From Pseudobdellovibrionaceae bacterium (GTDB lineage: Bacteria > Bdellovibrionota > Bdellovibrionia > Bdellovibrionales > UBA1609): DNA of 64,000 nt. Location of the stretch: assembly GCA_020635055.1 (NCBI GenBank), contig JACKAN010000005.1:62001-126000 (forward strand). The letters are read 5' to 3'. The notes under the pieces were generated by a model. It saw only the letters and a list, made by a program, of their open reading frames with translations, was not told the DNA's origin and searched no databases. Made by a program: the position numbers and the translations under genes. This document shows, piece by piece, positions 52,342-61,797 of the stretch (positions are counted from its first letter, which is position 1; every line of letters starts with the position of its first letter).

Positions 52342-52506
52342 TTAAGTTCCAATGGAAGCATTAAGTTTATTAATTATATTAAACTGTTATGAGAAGAGAA
52401 AGGAGTCCTAAATTATTTTTTGGTGTTTTATTTTGTTTATCCATCAATAATTCAGGACTTTTGTCGGCACAAAGAATTAAAACCCTTAAAAAACTTATAT
52501 ATTTTA

Positions 52507-53889
52507 TTAATCCAAAAAGGGTGACCAATCTGGCTTAGTGTAATTGAAATTATCAACTGTAATTCTTCGTTCATTAGTTCCATCTGGGCTAATTATGTAA
52601 AGTTGATGTTTGCCAGAGCGATTGCTGGAAAACATAATAAATCTACCATCAGGGGAAAATGTTGGCGATTCATTGTCGGCCCAGCTGCCATTAGGTTTTT
52701 TGGAGGAAGTCAGTCTTTCCATATTAGTGCCATCTTTATCCACAATAAAAAGATCGAAGTGTTCTTTGTAGTGACCTGCGAAAACAAATCTTTTTCCATC
52801 TGGTGACCAAGATGGAGTTGCATTGTAGCGACCGGCTTCGGTGATTCTTTTTACATTAGCACCACTACTACTCATAGTATAAATCATTGGCTTCCCACCT
52901 CGATCAGAGGAAAAAGCAATCATACTACTGTCCGGTGAAATGGCAGGTTCAACATTCATAGCTCTGTTCGGGCCATTGGTGATTCGAGTTAAATCTTTTC
53001 CATCTAAGGTCATTCTAAATATATCTGGACTTCCTGACTGTGAAAGTGTCAAAAGAATATGTTTGCCGTCAGGCATAAAATTAGCTCCAGAATTGATCCC
53101 CTTTCTATAAGAAAGCAACCATCTTTTTGCTGTTTCTAATTCATACATGAATAGATCTGCATTCCTCACTTTAGCTTTAGGGTGATAGGCATAAGCAGTG
53201 TAGGCAATTTTTTTTCCATCTCGTGACCATGCAGGTGAAATATGAACAGTTTTTTCATTTGTAATTCTCTTTTTATTCTGACCATCCCAATCCATAACCC
53301 AAATAGCCTTGTGACGAGTACCCCCATTATCACTGGCGACAACAATTTTTGTATTAAAGGCTCCTTTTTTGCCAGTAAGATTTTCTAATACATCATCAGA
53401 AAAAGAATGTGCTAGTTTTCTAACTGCAAGCTCTGAACCCTCGTAGGATTTACCAAAAACTAATTTGCCTTGAGGAACATAATATAAGTAGACTTCAAAT
53501 TTGATATTCTTTCCTACAGTATTATATCCGCCTCGGATTAAAAATTCTGTACCAATAGTCTTCCATTTTTCAAAATCAAACCCATTAGAACTGCCCGGGG
53601 CGGGTTTTAATCCCACTTTACTTGTATCTTCCAAAAAGGCATTGGGCTGTATAAAAGTAAAATAATTGGATACACTCAAATCATTAGAAATAACAGAAAA
53701 GAGCTCTTGACCATATTTAATAGCTGATCGATCGTTGTTGTTTCCATAATACTGAAAAGCTGGCAAGGCGAGTAAACTTTTTTTGATTTGTGCTTTTCCA
53801 ACATCAATATATATTTTCCCCTGGCCAAAGGCCAACTGAGAGAAGGAAAAAGACAGTAAGAATAAAATCATTTTTCTAGTGATGTTCAT
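52507..53889 (-). CDS. tolB: Tol-Pal system beta-propeller protein TolB
   Basis: A 460-residue periplasmic protein with a signal peptide (cleavage near AFG-QG, residue 22), an N-terminal alpha/beta domain (~25-190) and a six-bladed WD40-like propeller built from repeats such as SPAWSRDGKKIAYTAY, PAISPDSSMIAFSSDRGG and TPSWSPDGKRFVFAG. TolB links TolA and Pal in outer-membrane constriction during division. It follows tolA by 12 bases with AGGAG before the ATG. Confidence 0.93.
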   Translation of the reverse strand: MNITRKMILFLLSFSFSQLAFGQGKIYIDVGKAQIKKSLLALPAFQYYGNNNDRSAIKYGQELFSVISNDLSVSNYFTFIQPNAFLEDTSKVGLKPAPGSSNGFDFEKWKTIGTEFLIRGGYNTVGKNIKFEVYLYYVPQGKLVFGKSYEGSELAVRKLAHSFSDDVLENLTGKKGAFNTKIVVASDNGGTRHKAIWVMDWDGQNKKRITNEKTVHISPAWSRDGKKIAYTAYAYHPKAKVRNADLFMYELETAKRWLLSYRKGINSGANFMPDGKHILLTLSQSGSPDIFRMTLDGKDLTRITNGPNRAMNVEPAISPDSSMIAFSSDRGGKPMIYTMSSSGANVKRITEAGRYNATPSWSPDGKRFVFAGHYKEHFDLFIVDKDGTNMERLTSSKKPNGSWADNESPTFSPDGRFIMFSSNRSGKHQLYIISPDGTNERRITVDNFNYTKPDWSPFLD

Positions 53890-53901
53890 CAGTTTCTCCT
53901 G

Positions 53902-54642
53902 TTATGGGAAATTAAATATAATTCCTTCATTAGCGACAAGGTTCTTTAAATTACTAGGTGCGATAGGACATGGAGAGGCTTTATCCATAGTCTCTAAAGC
54001 CTTATTGTCAAACACGGTGTTTCCAGATGTCGTAATAATTTCTTTACTAGTAATATATCCCCTATCATCAATGGTGACTCTTACTTGTGCCTTTAATTTT
54101 GCATCTGCCAACCATTGCGGTAAAATCCATTGTTCTTTTACATGAGCTTCCAGCTTTGCAAAATACTCATCATATTGTAGCTGAGAGAGACCTTTTAAGT
54201 CAGAACCTTTATTAATAACATTACCTTTGTAGGGTACAGATTTTTCAACATTCTTCTCTTGATTCTTTTTTTCGACCTCATCTTTTAATTTATCAAGGGC
54301 CGACATAGCCTTTAATCTGTCGAGGGCTTTATTTTGTGTTTGCTGTGTTTTTTTAAGAGATTCAGCTTTCGTATCTACTTTTTTGATTTCGTCCTTTTTG
54401 ATTTCTTCTTTTTTTGGTTCTAGATTCACCGTGGGAGTTACTTTATTCTCGATGGCGGGAGCTGGTGCTTCGGATTTTTTATCAGGTAATGCTACCATAT
54501 CCACACGAATGGCATTCTGAATGACAATATCTTCAGATGGAAAAAACATTATCTTAAAAGTAAATATAGATACGAGAGCGATATGTCCAATAATCGACAA
54601 ACCTACATATCTTGAAAAAGGATCTTGATTAATTTCTTCCAT
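53902..54642 (-). CDS. tolA: TolA/TonB-like protein
   Basis: About 246 residues: a membrane helix at ~14-35 (VGLSIIGHIALVSIFTFKIMF), a Lys/Glu-rich helical region (~60-150) and a C-terminal TonB/TolA fold (VKEQWILPQWL, AQVRVTIDDRGYITSKEI, FDNKALETMDKASPCPIAP). It spans the periplasm and is energised by TolQR. The ATG at 54640-54642 overlaps the tolR stop by one base; a GTG one codon upstream is an alternative. The helical domain is shorter than in enteric TolA. Confidence 0.88.
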   Translation of the reverse strand: MEEINQDPFSRYVGLSIIGHIALVSIFTFKIMFFPSEDIVIQNAIRVDMVALPDKKSEAPAPAIENKVTPTVNLEPKKEEIKKDEIKKVDTKAESLKKTQQTQNKALDRLKAMSALDKLKDEVEKKNQEKNVEKSVPYKGNVINKGSDLKGLSQLQYDEYFAKLEAHVKEQWILPQWLADAKLKAQVRVTIDDRGYITSKEIITTSGNTVFDNKALETMDKASPCPIAPSNLKNLVANEGIIFNFP

Positions 54643-55061
54643 CACAATTTAGGAATGGTAACTAGTCCTATATTAAATATTCCTGCGGCTCTGACTTCAG
54701 CCATAGTGTTGGCAACTGTGCCATAATCTACATTCTTATCTGCTTTTATATATACTTGTTTATTCTTTCTAGTAGAAAAAATAGCTTGAATTTTTACTCT
54801 TAATTCACTGGGCTTGAGCTCTGCTTTGCCAGAAAAGAGTTGACCGTTTTTTTGAATTGTAATTATAAAGGGGTCCTCTGTTGTTTCCACACCGCTACTT
54901 GCCGTTTCAGGTAAATCGATATCAAGACCTTGTTGTAGCATTGGGGCGGTAACCATAAAGATGATCAAAAGAACCAACATGACATCTACAAGTGGAGTTA
55001 CATTGATTTCACTGAGTACTGCTCTTGAACCCTCACGGCCTCTTGGTTGACCTGCACCCAT
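54642..55061 (-). CDS. tolR: TolR/ExbD-type proton channel subunit
   Basis: A 139-residue protein with one N-terminal membrane helix carrying the essential Asp26 (NVTPLVDVMLVLLIIFMV) and a periplasmic domain ending in VRAAGIFNIGLVTIP. AAGGAAGG lies about 7 bases before the ATG. It is 3 bases downstream of tolQ. Confidence 0.93.
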   Translation of the reverse strand: MGAGQPRGREGSRAVLSEINVTPLVDVMLVLLIIFMVTAPMLQQGLDIDLPETASSGVETTEDPFIITIQKNGQLFSGKAELKPSELRVKIQAIFSTRKNKQVYIKADKNVDYGTVANTMAEVRAAGIFNIGLVTIPKL

Positions 55062-55064
55062 TTT

Positions 55065-55790
55065 TTAACCTTCCTTAAAGAAGTTGCGTTTAGCAATGTT
55101 TAAGAAATCGGCCGAAAAATTATTTAAAGCTAAATCTACCTTTCGAATTTTTGATACATAATGATTATAAAATATAGTTGCAGGTATTGCGGCCACCAAG
55201 CCTATAGCTGTTGCAATTAATGCTTCAGAAATTCCTGGTGCGACTACAGCTAAACTGGCCATACCAGTAGCTCCAATTTTTTGGAAGGCGCCCATAATTC
55301 CCCAAACGGTTCCAAATAAACCAATAAAGGGTCCCGTACTTCCTGTTGTAGCTAGAAAACTCAATCGACTTTCCAGCTTTGAAATTTCACTGTCTGAAGC
55401 TTTTCTTAAGGCACGTTCTAAATTATCAATGCCTTTAAGTGCTGGAATTTGTTCTTCAGAATTATCTCCAGAACTGTCTGCCAATTTACGAAGCTCTAAA
55501 TATGCCAATTTAAAGACTTTGGCCATAGAGCTGAGTTTAAATTCTTCTAAAGCAGCATAAATATCATCTAGGGAATTAGCTCGCCAGAACAAATGTTCAA
55601 ATTTTGCATCAGCTTCAGTGATCTCATTAAATTGCTTGTGCTTCGTAATAGCTATGGCCCACGAGACCACAGACATTATAATCAATATCAAAAGAGTAAG
55701 TTGTACAATAGGACTAGCATGGGATATGGCGTCCCATGTACTAACATTTACTTGTGATTTTAATGCCTCAGAGGCGTATGCATAATTCAT
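55065..55790 (-). CDS. tolQ: TolQ/ExbB-type proton channel subunit
   Basis: A 241-residue protein with three membrane segments and the MotA/TolQ/ExbB channel core: LESRLSFLATTGSTGPFIGLFGTVWGIM and GISEALIATAIGLVAAIPATIFYN. It forms the proton-driven motor with TolR. It is the first gene of tolQ-tolR-tolA-tolB; the 70 bases upstream (55791-55860) contain no obvious strong promoter. Confidence 0.94.
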   Translation of the reverse strand: MNYAYASEALKSQVNVSTWDAISHASPIVQLTLLILIIMSVVSWAIAITKHKQFNEITEADAKFEHLFWRANSLDDIYAALEEFKLSSMAKVFKLAYLELRKLADSSGDNSEEQIPALKGIDNLERALRKASDSEISKLESRLSFLATTGSTGPFIGLFGTVWGIMGAFQKIGATGMASLAVVAPGISEALIATAIGLVAAIPATIFYNHYVSKIRKVDLALNNFSADFLNIAKRNFFKEG

Positions 55791-55860
55791 GAAAATAAGG
55801 ATACTACTTAATATGGGTATACGAAAATAGCTTCACACCGCAGCAATTCGGATTTGATTT

Positions 55861-56553
55861 TTAAATTAAGAACAATCCATCGAATGAGCTTTGCTTCTCT
55901 AAACTTGAAGGTGACGCTTTGATAAGAATTTTCTTATGGCGCTTCTTGAGTTCTTTAACTAATTGAGGGGAGAGTTCAAGCTCCTTTTCGGGATCAAAAA
56001 TATAAAAATCGAAGTCATAATTGCTAATTGAGGATAACCAAATAGAATCCATAATTTTAATTCTCATTTTTTGACTAGGATTTGCTGCAAAAAGCCAGCG
56101 GGGCGCCATTTTTTTTAATTCTATTATGATTTTTTGTTCATTTGCAAAAATAATAACCTCTTCGTTTAAACCCGCATCGATTAGGATTTTCACGAGAGCT
56201 CCAAGGTGGATGCGAGAATCTACAAATAAAGCCACTTTTTTTAGGGAATTTGTAACAATATAGTCTTTGAGATAAATAGGATTTTTTTCATCCTTAGCTT
56301 CTTTTAAAATCCAATCGTCATTATAAGATGTAACAGCAATATAGTTTATAATTTGATTAAAATTCTTAATTTCCGACTCATTCACCTTATTTTCTGATGA
56401 AATATAATAAGTGGGATTGTTATTTAATAGGATATGATCCAAGGGACTGAATTTTTGTTGGCCACCCATGATGTTTAACAACATTAAACAGAGTCCAAAA
56501 AATAGAATTGAAGAAATTGTTATAAGGAGTAACCTTAGAATTGCTAATTTCAT
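55861..56553 (-). CDS. Membrane-anchored protein of unknown function
   Basis: About 230 residues from the ATG at 56551-56553 (the in-frame extension to 56598 adds residues without support). Residues 4-24 are a signal anchor (AILRLLLITISSILFFGLCLM). The rest alternates beta and alpha segments (KKVALFVDSRIH, EEVIIFANEQKIIIELK, YDFDFYIFDPEKEL, KKRHKKILIKAS), which recalls a degenerate TIM-barrel such as a glycerophosphodiesterase without its catalytic His residues. This comparison is tentative. It sits upstream of tolQ on the same strand and divergent from the Rrf2 gene. Confidence 0.5.
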   Translation of the reverse strand: MKLAILRLLLITISSILFFGLCLMLLNIMGGQQKFSPLDHILLNNNPTYYISSENKVNESEIKNFNQIINYIAVTSYNDDWILKEAKDEKNPIYLKDYIVTNSLKKVALFVDSRIHLGALVKILIDAGLNEEVIIFANEQKIIIELKKMAPRWLFAANPSQKMRIKIMDSIWLSSISNYDFDFYIFDPEKELELSPQLVKELKKRHKKILIKASPSSLEKQSSFDGLFLI

Positions 56554-56693
56554 AACAATAAAGTAAGTACCTGAAATTACTTGATAATGTCTACACAAAA
56601 TGACACATGTTGCAAAGAGCCATTTAAATAAGCTAAATTTAAACCTATTTAGTTTGATAATTCCAACATTTTCAATTAGTTTTCACATAAACT

Positions 56694-57131
56694 ATGAATC
56701 GATTAAATAAAAAACTTGAATATGCATTGATGACACTCCAATACTTGCACGAAAATAGTGCAAATAGAATCTCTACAAAAGAAGTTTGTGAAAAGACGGG
56801 AAGCCCTTTTGATGCCACCGCTAGGGTTATGCAAATCATGGCTCAACAAGGTTTGTTAAAATCAGAACAAGGTGTAAAAGGGGGCTATCTCTTAATGAGA
56901 AGTTTGGCAGAAGTGACTTTATTGGAATTAATGGAAATGATTTTAGGCCCCATAGAGTTAGCAAAGTGTCTTGGAAACTCTATGAATTGTGAATTGAAGG
57001 GCAAATGCAATATTCAGTCCCCTATCCATCGCATTAACCAAAAATTTAAATTTTTCTTGTCAGACCTGTATTTGTCAGAAGTTCTCACCTTAACTTACCC
57101 AAAAGAGAAAGTGACAAATGTCGGAATATAA
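56694..57131 (+). CDS. Rrf2/IscR-like Fe-S cluster regulator
   Basis: A 145-residue winged-helix regulator. The HTH lies at ~25-60 (ISTKEVCEKTGSPFDATARVM), the wing has GVKGGYLL, and Cys92, Cys99 and Cys105 sit in KCLGNSMNCELKGKC, almost the same positions as the cluster ligands of IscR. It probably senses Fe-S cluster status and controls the suf operon that follows; its stop lies inside sufB (14-base overlap). Autoregulation from the divergent region 56554-56693 is likely, but no operator could be defined. Confidence 0.87.
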   Translation: MNRLNKKLEYALMTLQYLHENSANRISTKEVCEKTGSPFDATARVMQIMAQQGLLKSEQGVKGGYLLMRSLAEVTLLELMEMILGPIELAKCLGNSMNCELKGKCNIQSPIHRINQKFKFFLSDLYLSEVLTLTYPKEKVTNVGI

Positions 57132-58554
57132 ATACGGCTTTGTCAGTGACATTGAGAGTGAGTCCTTTCCAAAAGGACTCAACAAGGAAATCATTAGAAG
57201 AATCTCTGAAAAGAAAAATGAACCTCAATGGATGTTGGATTATAGATATAAAGCATTTGAATATTGGCAAACTTTGGAAGAACCTAAGTGGGCAAAAGTT
57301 CATTATAAACCCATTGATTATCAAGACATTTCATATTACTCAGCGCCAAAGAAAAGTTTGATTGGTGCAGAAAGTAGTGAGGGCGGAGCCATCGAGTCGC
57401 TTTCTGATTTAGACCCGGAACTAGTAAAAACATTTGAGAAATTAGGAATTCCCTTAGATGAGCAAAAGCGTATTAGTGGAGTGGCGGTAGATGCCGTCTT
57501 TGATAGTGTTTCTGTTGCTACCACTCACAAAGAGTTGTTGTCTAAATATGGAGTTGTTTTTTGTTCCATCTCCGAAGCGCTTCGCGAACACACGGATATA
57601 GTTAAAAAATATTTTGGTAGTGTTGTTCCCTATAGAGACAATTTTTTTGCGGCATTGAATGCGGCAGTATTTACTGATGGATCATTTGTTTACATACCTA
57701 AAGGTGTTAGATGCCCTATTGATCTTTCTACTTATTTTAGAATTAACCAAAAGGAGACGGGTCAATTTGAAAGAACACTGATAATTGCTGAAGAGGGGTC
57801 CTTTGTAAATTATTTGGAAGGCTGTACGGCTCCCATGAGAGACGTGAATCAGTTGCACGCCGCTGTGGTGGAACTGATTGCTTTAAAAGATTCAGAAATT
57901 AAATATTCTACAGTTCAAAATTGGTATACCGGAGACAAAAATGGCATAGGGGGTATTTACAATTTTGTTACAAAGAGAGGTAAGTGCATAGGTGAAAATT
58001 CAAAGATCAGTTGGACACAAATTGAGTCAGGTTCTGCCATTACATGGAAATATCCTAGTTGTATATTGCAAGGAGATAACTCTCAGGGTGCATTTTACTC
58101 TGTAGCTTTAACCCATGATTTTATGCAAGCAGATACGGGTACGAAAATGATCCATATTGGCAAAAACACTAGAAGCACGATAATCTCCAAAGGAATATCC
58201 GCAGACCATTCCAGCAATGTGTATAGAGGCTTAGTTAAAGTGATGCCTTCTGCACAAGGGGCACGCAATTATTCGCAATGTGATTCTATGTTAGTGGGTG
58301 ACAAAAGTAAGGCCATGACCTTCCCTTCTATAGAAATTAAAAATCCTTCCGCTATCTTAGAACACGAAGCCTCCACATCGAGAATTAGCCAAGACCAACT
58401 CTTTTATTTGCAGTCCAGAGGAGTAGATTTAGAGCAGGCGATTTCTTTATTGGTTCAAGGATTTTGTAAGGAAGTATTTAAGGAATTACCTTTGGAGTTT
58501 TCTGTAGAGGCCGTCAAACTTATTGAAATGAAACTAGAAAATAGTATTGGATAA
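57118..58554 (+). CDS. sufB: Fe-S cluster assembly scaffold protein SufB
   Basis: A 478-residue SufB with strong family blocks: GVVFCSISEALREH, FVYIPKGVRCPIDLSTYFR, EGCTAPMRD, IGENSKISWTQIESGSAITWKYPSC and SQCDSMLVG. SufB with SufC and SufD builds [4Fe-4S] clusters. The ATG at 57118 overlaps the end of the regulator gene. Confidence 0.96.
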   Translation: MSEYKYGFVSDIESESFPKGLNKEIIRRISEKKNEPQWMLDYRYKAFEYWQTLEEPKWAKVHYKPIDYQDISYYSAPKKSLIGAESSEGGAIESLSDLDPELVKTFEKLGIPLDEQKRISGVAVDAVFDSVSVATTHKELLSKYGVVFCSISEALREHTDIVKKYFGSVVPYRDNFFAALNAAVFTDGSFVYIPKGVRCPIDLSTYFRINQKETGQFERTLIIAEEGSFVNYLEGCTAPMRDVNQLHAAVVELIALKDSEIKYSTVQNWYTGDKNGIGGIYNFVTKRGKCIGENSKISWTQIESGSAITWKYPSCILQGDNSQGAFYSVALTHDFMQADTGTKMIHIGKNTRSTIISKGISADHSSNVYRGLVKVMPSAQGARNYSQCDSMLVGDKSKAMTFPSIEIKNPSAILEHEASTSRISQDQLFYLQSRGVDLEQAISLLVQGFCKEVFKELPLEFSVEAVKLIEMKLENSIG

Positions 58555-58557
58555 TTT

Positions 58558-59331
58558 ATGCTAAAAATTAAAAACTTAAAAGCCAAGGTTAATGAAAAAG
58601 ATATTTTGAATGGATTAGATTTAGAAATTAAAGCGGGTGAAGTTCATGCCATTATGGGGCCTAATGGTTCTGGAAAATCTTCTCTCTCTAAAATAATTGC
58701 TGGACATCCCGATTACAAAGTCGTTGGTGGCACTATAGATTATGAAATAAATTTTAAAGATATAAATTTATTAGAATTAGCGCCTGATGAAAGAGCTAAA
58801 GAGGGTATTTTCTTAGCCTTTCAGTATCCCGTAGAAATTCCTGGTATAACTAATATTAGTTTTTTGCAGGCTTCTTTTAATTCCATTTGCAAGCATCAGG
58901 GCGTGAAAGAAATGGATGAGCCCAACTTCTTAAAATTTTTAAAAGAAAAATTAAATATTGTCGAAATGGATCCCTCTTTTTTAGAAAGGCCAGTGAATCA
59001 GGGTTTCTCAGGTGGCGAGAAAAAGAGAAATGAAATTTTACAGATGGCAGTTTTAAATCCAAGACTTGCAATATTAGACGAAACAGACTCTGGGCTGGAT
59101 ATTGATGCACTTAAAATTGTTGCCAAGGGAGTGAATAAGCTTAGATCTCCAGACAAAGCCATTGTTTTGATTACCCACTACCAGAGATTACTTGATTATA
59201 TAAAGCCTGACTTTGTTCATGTATTGGCTCATGGAAAAATAATTGAAACTGGTAATTTTGAGTTAGTTCAGAAGCTAGAAGAGCAAGGTTATGATTGGAT
59301 ATTGACTTCTCACCAAGAGACTTTGTCATGA
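58558..59331 (+). CDS. sufC: Fe-S cluster assembly ATPase SufC
   Basis: A 257-residue ABC-type ATPase with Walker A GPNGSGKS, signature FSGGEKKRNEI, Walker B LAILDETDSGLD and switch His in LITHYQRLL, all typical for SufC. It drives conformational change of the SufBCD complex. It is 3 bases after sufB and overlaps sufD by 4 bp (ATGA). Confidence 0.96.
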   Translation: MLKIKNLKAKVNEKDILNGLDLEIKAGEVHAIMGPNGSGKSSLSKIIAGHPDYKVVGGTIDYEINFKDINLLELAPDERAKEGIFLAFQYPVEIPGITNISFLQASFNSICKHQGVKEMDEPNFLKFLKEKLNIVEMDPSFLERPVNQGFSGGEKKRNEILQMAVLNPRLAILDETDSGLDIDALKIVAKGVNKLRSPDKAIVLITHYQRLLDYIKPDFVHVLAHGKIIETGNFELVQKLEEQGYDWILTSHQETLS

Positions 59332-60599
59332 AAAATTTTTTGATAAATTATAATGAACAGGTTCAAAGATGGGAGCGAACTTTGCCTGTTCAACAACTCA
59401 ATAATATGGGTTTTAGACATTTAATGAATCAAGATTGGCCTAGCAAAAAACAAGAAGCTTGGAAGTATACCAACTTAAATCATATAAAAAATAAAGAGAT
59501 GTTATGGCTCTCTCCGCCATCTAAAGAACAATGCTTGGGTTCTTTAAATAAAATCCATAATTTATTAAATAAAGACACAATTTATTTATTTGATGGTCAC
59601 TTCATATCAGGTTTGTCAGACAGGAGTTTAAATAGCTGTTGTAACATTGAAATTATACGTCCTGATCACGAAGAGTTTAATAAAAAATTGAGTTTATTTA
59701 ATGATGTTGGTATTGGACCATCAGATGCATTTAGGTCGATGAATTCTGCATTTGTAAACAACCTCTTGATTATAATTTTTAAAAAACAAGATAAAAAAAT
59801 TCAACTTAAAATTCAAAATATAGAAACACAGAGTTCAAGCCAAAATTCATTTTCAACTCCAAGAACGCTATTGTATTTTGAAGAGGACGCGAATGTTTCT
59901 TGTGAAGTTCTTTATTCATCACAAAAAACTAACCTAGTGAATGCTATTTTAGACATTCATTTGGCAGAGGGGGCTCAGCTAGATTTGATAGTAGAGGTAA
60001 AACCTGAAGAGTCAAAATCAATGTTCTTATCACAACGGGTACAGATGGAGAAAAAAAGTTTTTTAAATGTTTCTACACTCGTTTTTGGGAGTCAGTTATC
60101 TAGAGTGGATCAGTATATATTTTCAGATGGAGAGAACACTAATACTCATATCGCATTTGCTTACATTTCTGAAAACTCTCAAGAAGTAGATATAACAAGT
60201 TCTATGAATCATCAATGCCCCAAGGGTATAAGTGTACAGCGGATAAAGGGCATGGCCAAGGATCAAGCTAGGGCTAACATTAATGGCTGTATTTATATTC
60301 AACAGGATGCACAGGAAGTGAGCTCTGAGTATTTAAATAAAAACATGTTATTAAGTGAAAGAGCTGAAATTAACACTCGACCCCAATTAGAAGTTGAAGC
60401 TGACAATGTGAAAGCGGCCCATGGGGCTACAGTGAGTCAGTTAGATGTTGAAGAAATTTTTTATTTAGAATCACGTGGAATTTCTAAAGAGCAAGCCATC
60501 CAACTATTACTAAAAGGTTATATATTCGACGCGTTTAAAAACTTAAAAGATAAGGACAGTCAAATATTTAAAAGTTTAGAGGCCTATTTTGAACAATAA
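59328..60599 (+). CDS. sufD: Fe-S cluster assembly protein SufD
   Basis: A 423-residue SufD from the ATG at 59328. The family N-terminus (QDWPSKKQEAWKYTNL) and the C-terminal block (RPQLEVEADNVKAAHGATVSQ, EIFYLESRGISKEQA) are clear, with a diverged middle, as usual for SufD. It partners SufB in the scaffold. It overlaps sufC upstream and sufS downstream (11 bases). Confidence 0.92.
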   Translation: MKNFLINYNEQVQRWERTLPVQQLNNMGFRHLMNQDWPSKKQEAWKYTNLNHIKNKEMLWLSPPSKEQCLGSLNKIHNLLNKDTIYLFDGHFISGLSDRSLNSCCNIEIIRPDHEEFNKKLSLFNDVGIGPSDAFRSMNSAFVNNLLIIIFKKQDKKIQLKIQNIETQSSSQNSFSTPRTLLYFEEDANVSCEVLYSSQKTNLVNAILDIHLAEGAQLDLIVEVKPEESKSMFLSQRVQMEKKSFLNVSTLVFGSQLSRVDQYIFSDGENTNTHIAFAYISENSQEVDITSSMNHQCPKGISVQRIKGMAKDQARANINGCIYIQQDAQEVSSEYLNKNMLLSERAEINTRPQLEVEADNVKAAHGATVSQLDVEEIFYLESRGISKEQAIQLLLKGYIFDAFKNLKDKDSQIFKSLEAYFEQ

Positions 60600-61797
60600 A
60601 ATATTAGAAAACTTTCCTCAAACAAAAAATACAGTCAATGGTCGACCTTTAGTTTATTTGGACAGTGCCGCTACCACTTTAAAAGCCAAGAACGTAATTC
60701 AAAGGTTGAGTGATTTTTATTTATATGAATCGGCAAATGTACATAGAGGGGCGCATAAACTTAGTGACGAAGCCACATTTCATTTTGAACAATCCAGGGA
60801 ATTAATTAGAGAATTTATTAATGCCCATAATGCCAATGAGATTGTTTTTACGAGAGGGACAACAGAAGCCATAAATTTGCTGGCGTTTACTTTGAAAAAA
60901 CAATTGAAATCGGGAGATAAGATTCTAATCACTGAGCTGGAACATCATTCAAATATTGTTCCTTGGCAAATGATTTTAGCGGAGGTTCCGGGTTTACAGT
61001 TAGAGTATGTAAAAATCACGCCCAATGGTGATCTAGATTTAATTGATTTAGATAAAAAATTAGACAAACAAACTAAGATTCTTAGCTTTACAGCTTGTAG
61101 TAATGTTTTAGGAACATTGAACCCGGTAAAACTGATCTGTCAGAAAGCAAAGCACGTTGGCGCAAAAACAATTGTTGATGCCGCTCAATGGGTGGCGGCG
61201 AGGCCGACAAACGTTAGAGATTGGGGTTGTGATTTTTTAGTATTTTCTGGTCACAAGATGTTTGCTCCATTCGGTATTGGTGTACTCTATGGCCGGGAAG
61301 ATCTTTTGAATTCCTTGTCCCCATATCAAGGGGGTGGATCTATGATCGACCAAGTAGAAAAACAAAAGAGTACTTATTTAAATTCCCCTCAACGTTTTGA
61401 GGCTGGCACTCCCAATGTTGGAGGAGCTATTGCGCTGGCTGAAGCCATTAAATTTATTTCTTCCATTGGCTTTGATTTAATTGAAAAACATGAAAAAACT
61501 TTGATAGATGAAACTCTGGACAGAATGCAAGAAGTGGAAGGATTAAAAGTCATCGGCAAACCACAATTGCGATCAAATATTCTTTCATTTAGTTTGCAAG
61601 GAGCACACCATTCTGATGTGGGGACTTTATTAGATAAACAGGGTGTTGCTATTCGTGCAGGTCATCATTGTTGCCAGATATTAATGAAAGCACTTGGTGT
61701 AACAGGTACAGCAAGAGTTGCATTTTCTATTTATTCCACCCATAAAGATGTAGAAAATTTGATAATGGGACTAAAAAAAATTAGGGAGTTAATTTAA
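60589..61797 (+). CDS. sufS: SufS-type cysteine desulfurase
   Basis: A 402-residue PLP enzyme that provides sulfur for cluster assembly. It has VYLDSAATT near residue 23, ELEHHSNIVPW, PLP Lys223 in FSGHKMFAPFGIG and a catalytic Cys in RAGHHCCQ (Cys361, with Cys362 next to it). The HHC motif region and overall length indicate the SufS group. It starts at TTG 60589, overlapping the sufD stop. No SufE or SufU is present in the window. Confidence 0.94.
   Translation: MNNKILENFPQTKNTVNGRPLVYLDSAATTLKAKNVIQRLSDFYLYESANVHRGAHKLSDEATFHFEQSRELIREFINAHNANEIVFTRGTTEAINLLAFTLKKQLKSGDKILITELEHHSNIVPWQMILAEVPGLQLEYVKITPNGDLDLIDLDKKLDKQTKILSFTACSNVLGTLNPVKLICQKAKHVGAKTIVDAAQWVAARPTNVRDWGCDFLVFSGHKMFAPFGIGVLYGREDLLNSLSPYQGGGSMIDQVEKQKSTYLNSPQRFEAGTPNVGGAIALAEAIKFISSIGFDLIEKHEKTLIDETLDRMQEVEGLKVIGKPQLRSNILSFSLQGAHHSDVGTLLDKQGVAIRAGHHCCQILMKALGVTGTARVAFSIYSTHKDVENLIMGLKKIRELI

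Noticed and set aside
52389..52538. Short plus-strand frame of 49 codons between cyclophilin and tolB genes, with a hydrophobic start
   Set aside because: It runs into the 3' end of tolB on the opposite strand, has no supporting context, and its hydrophobic stretch is short.
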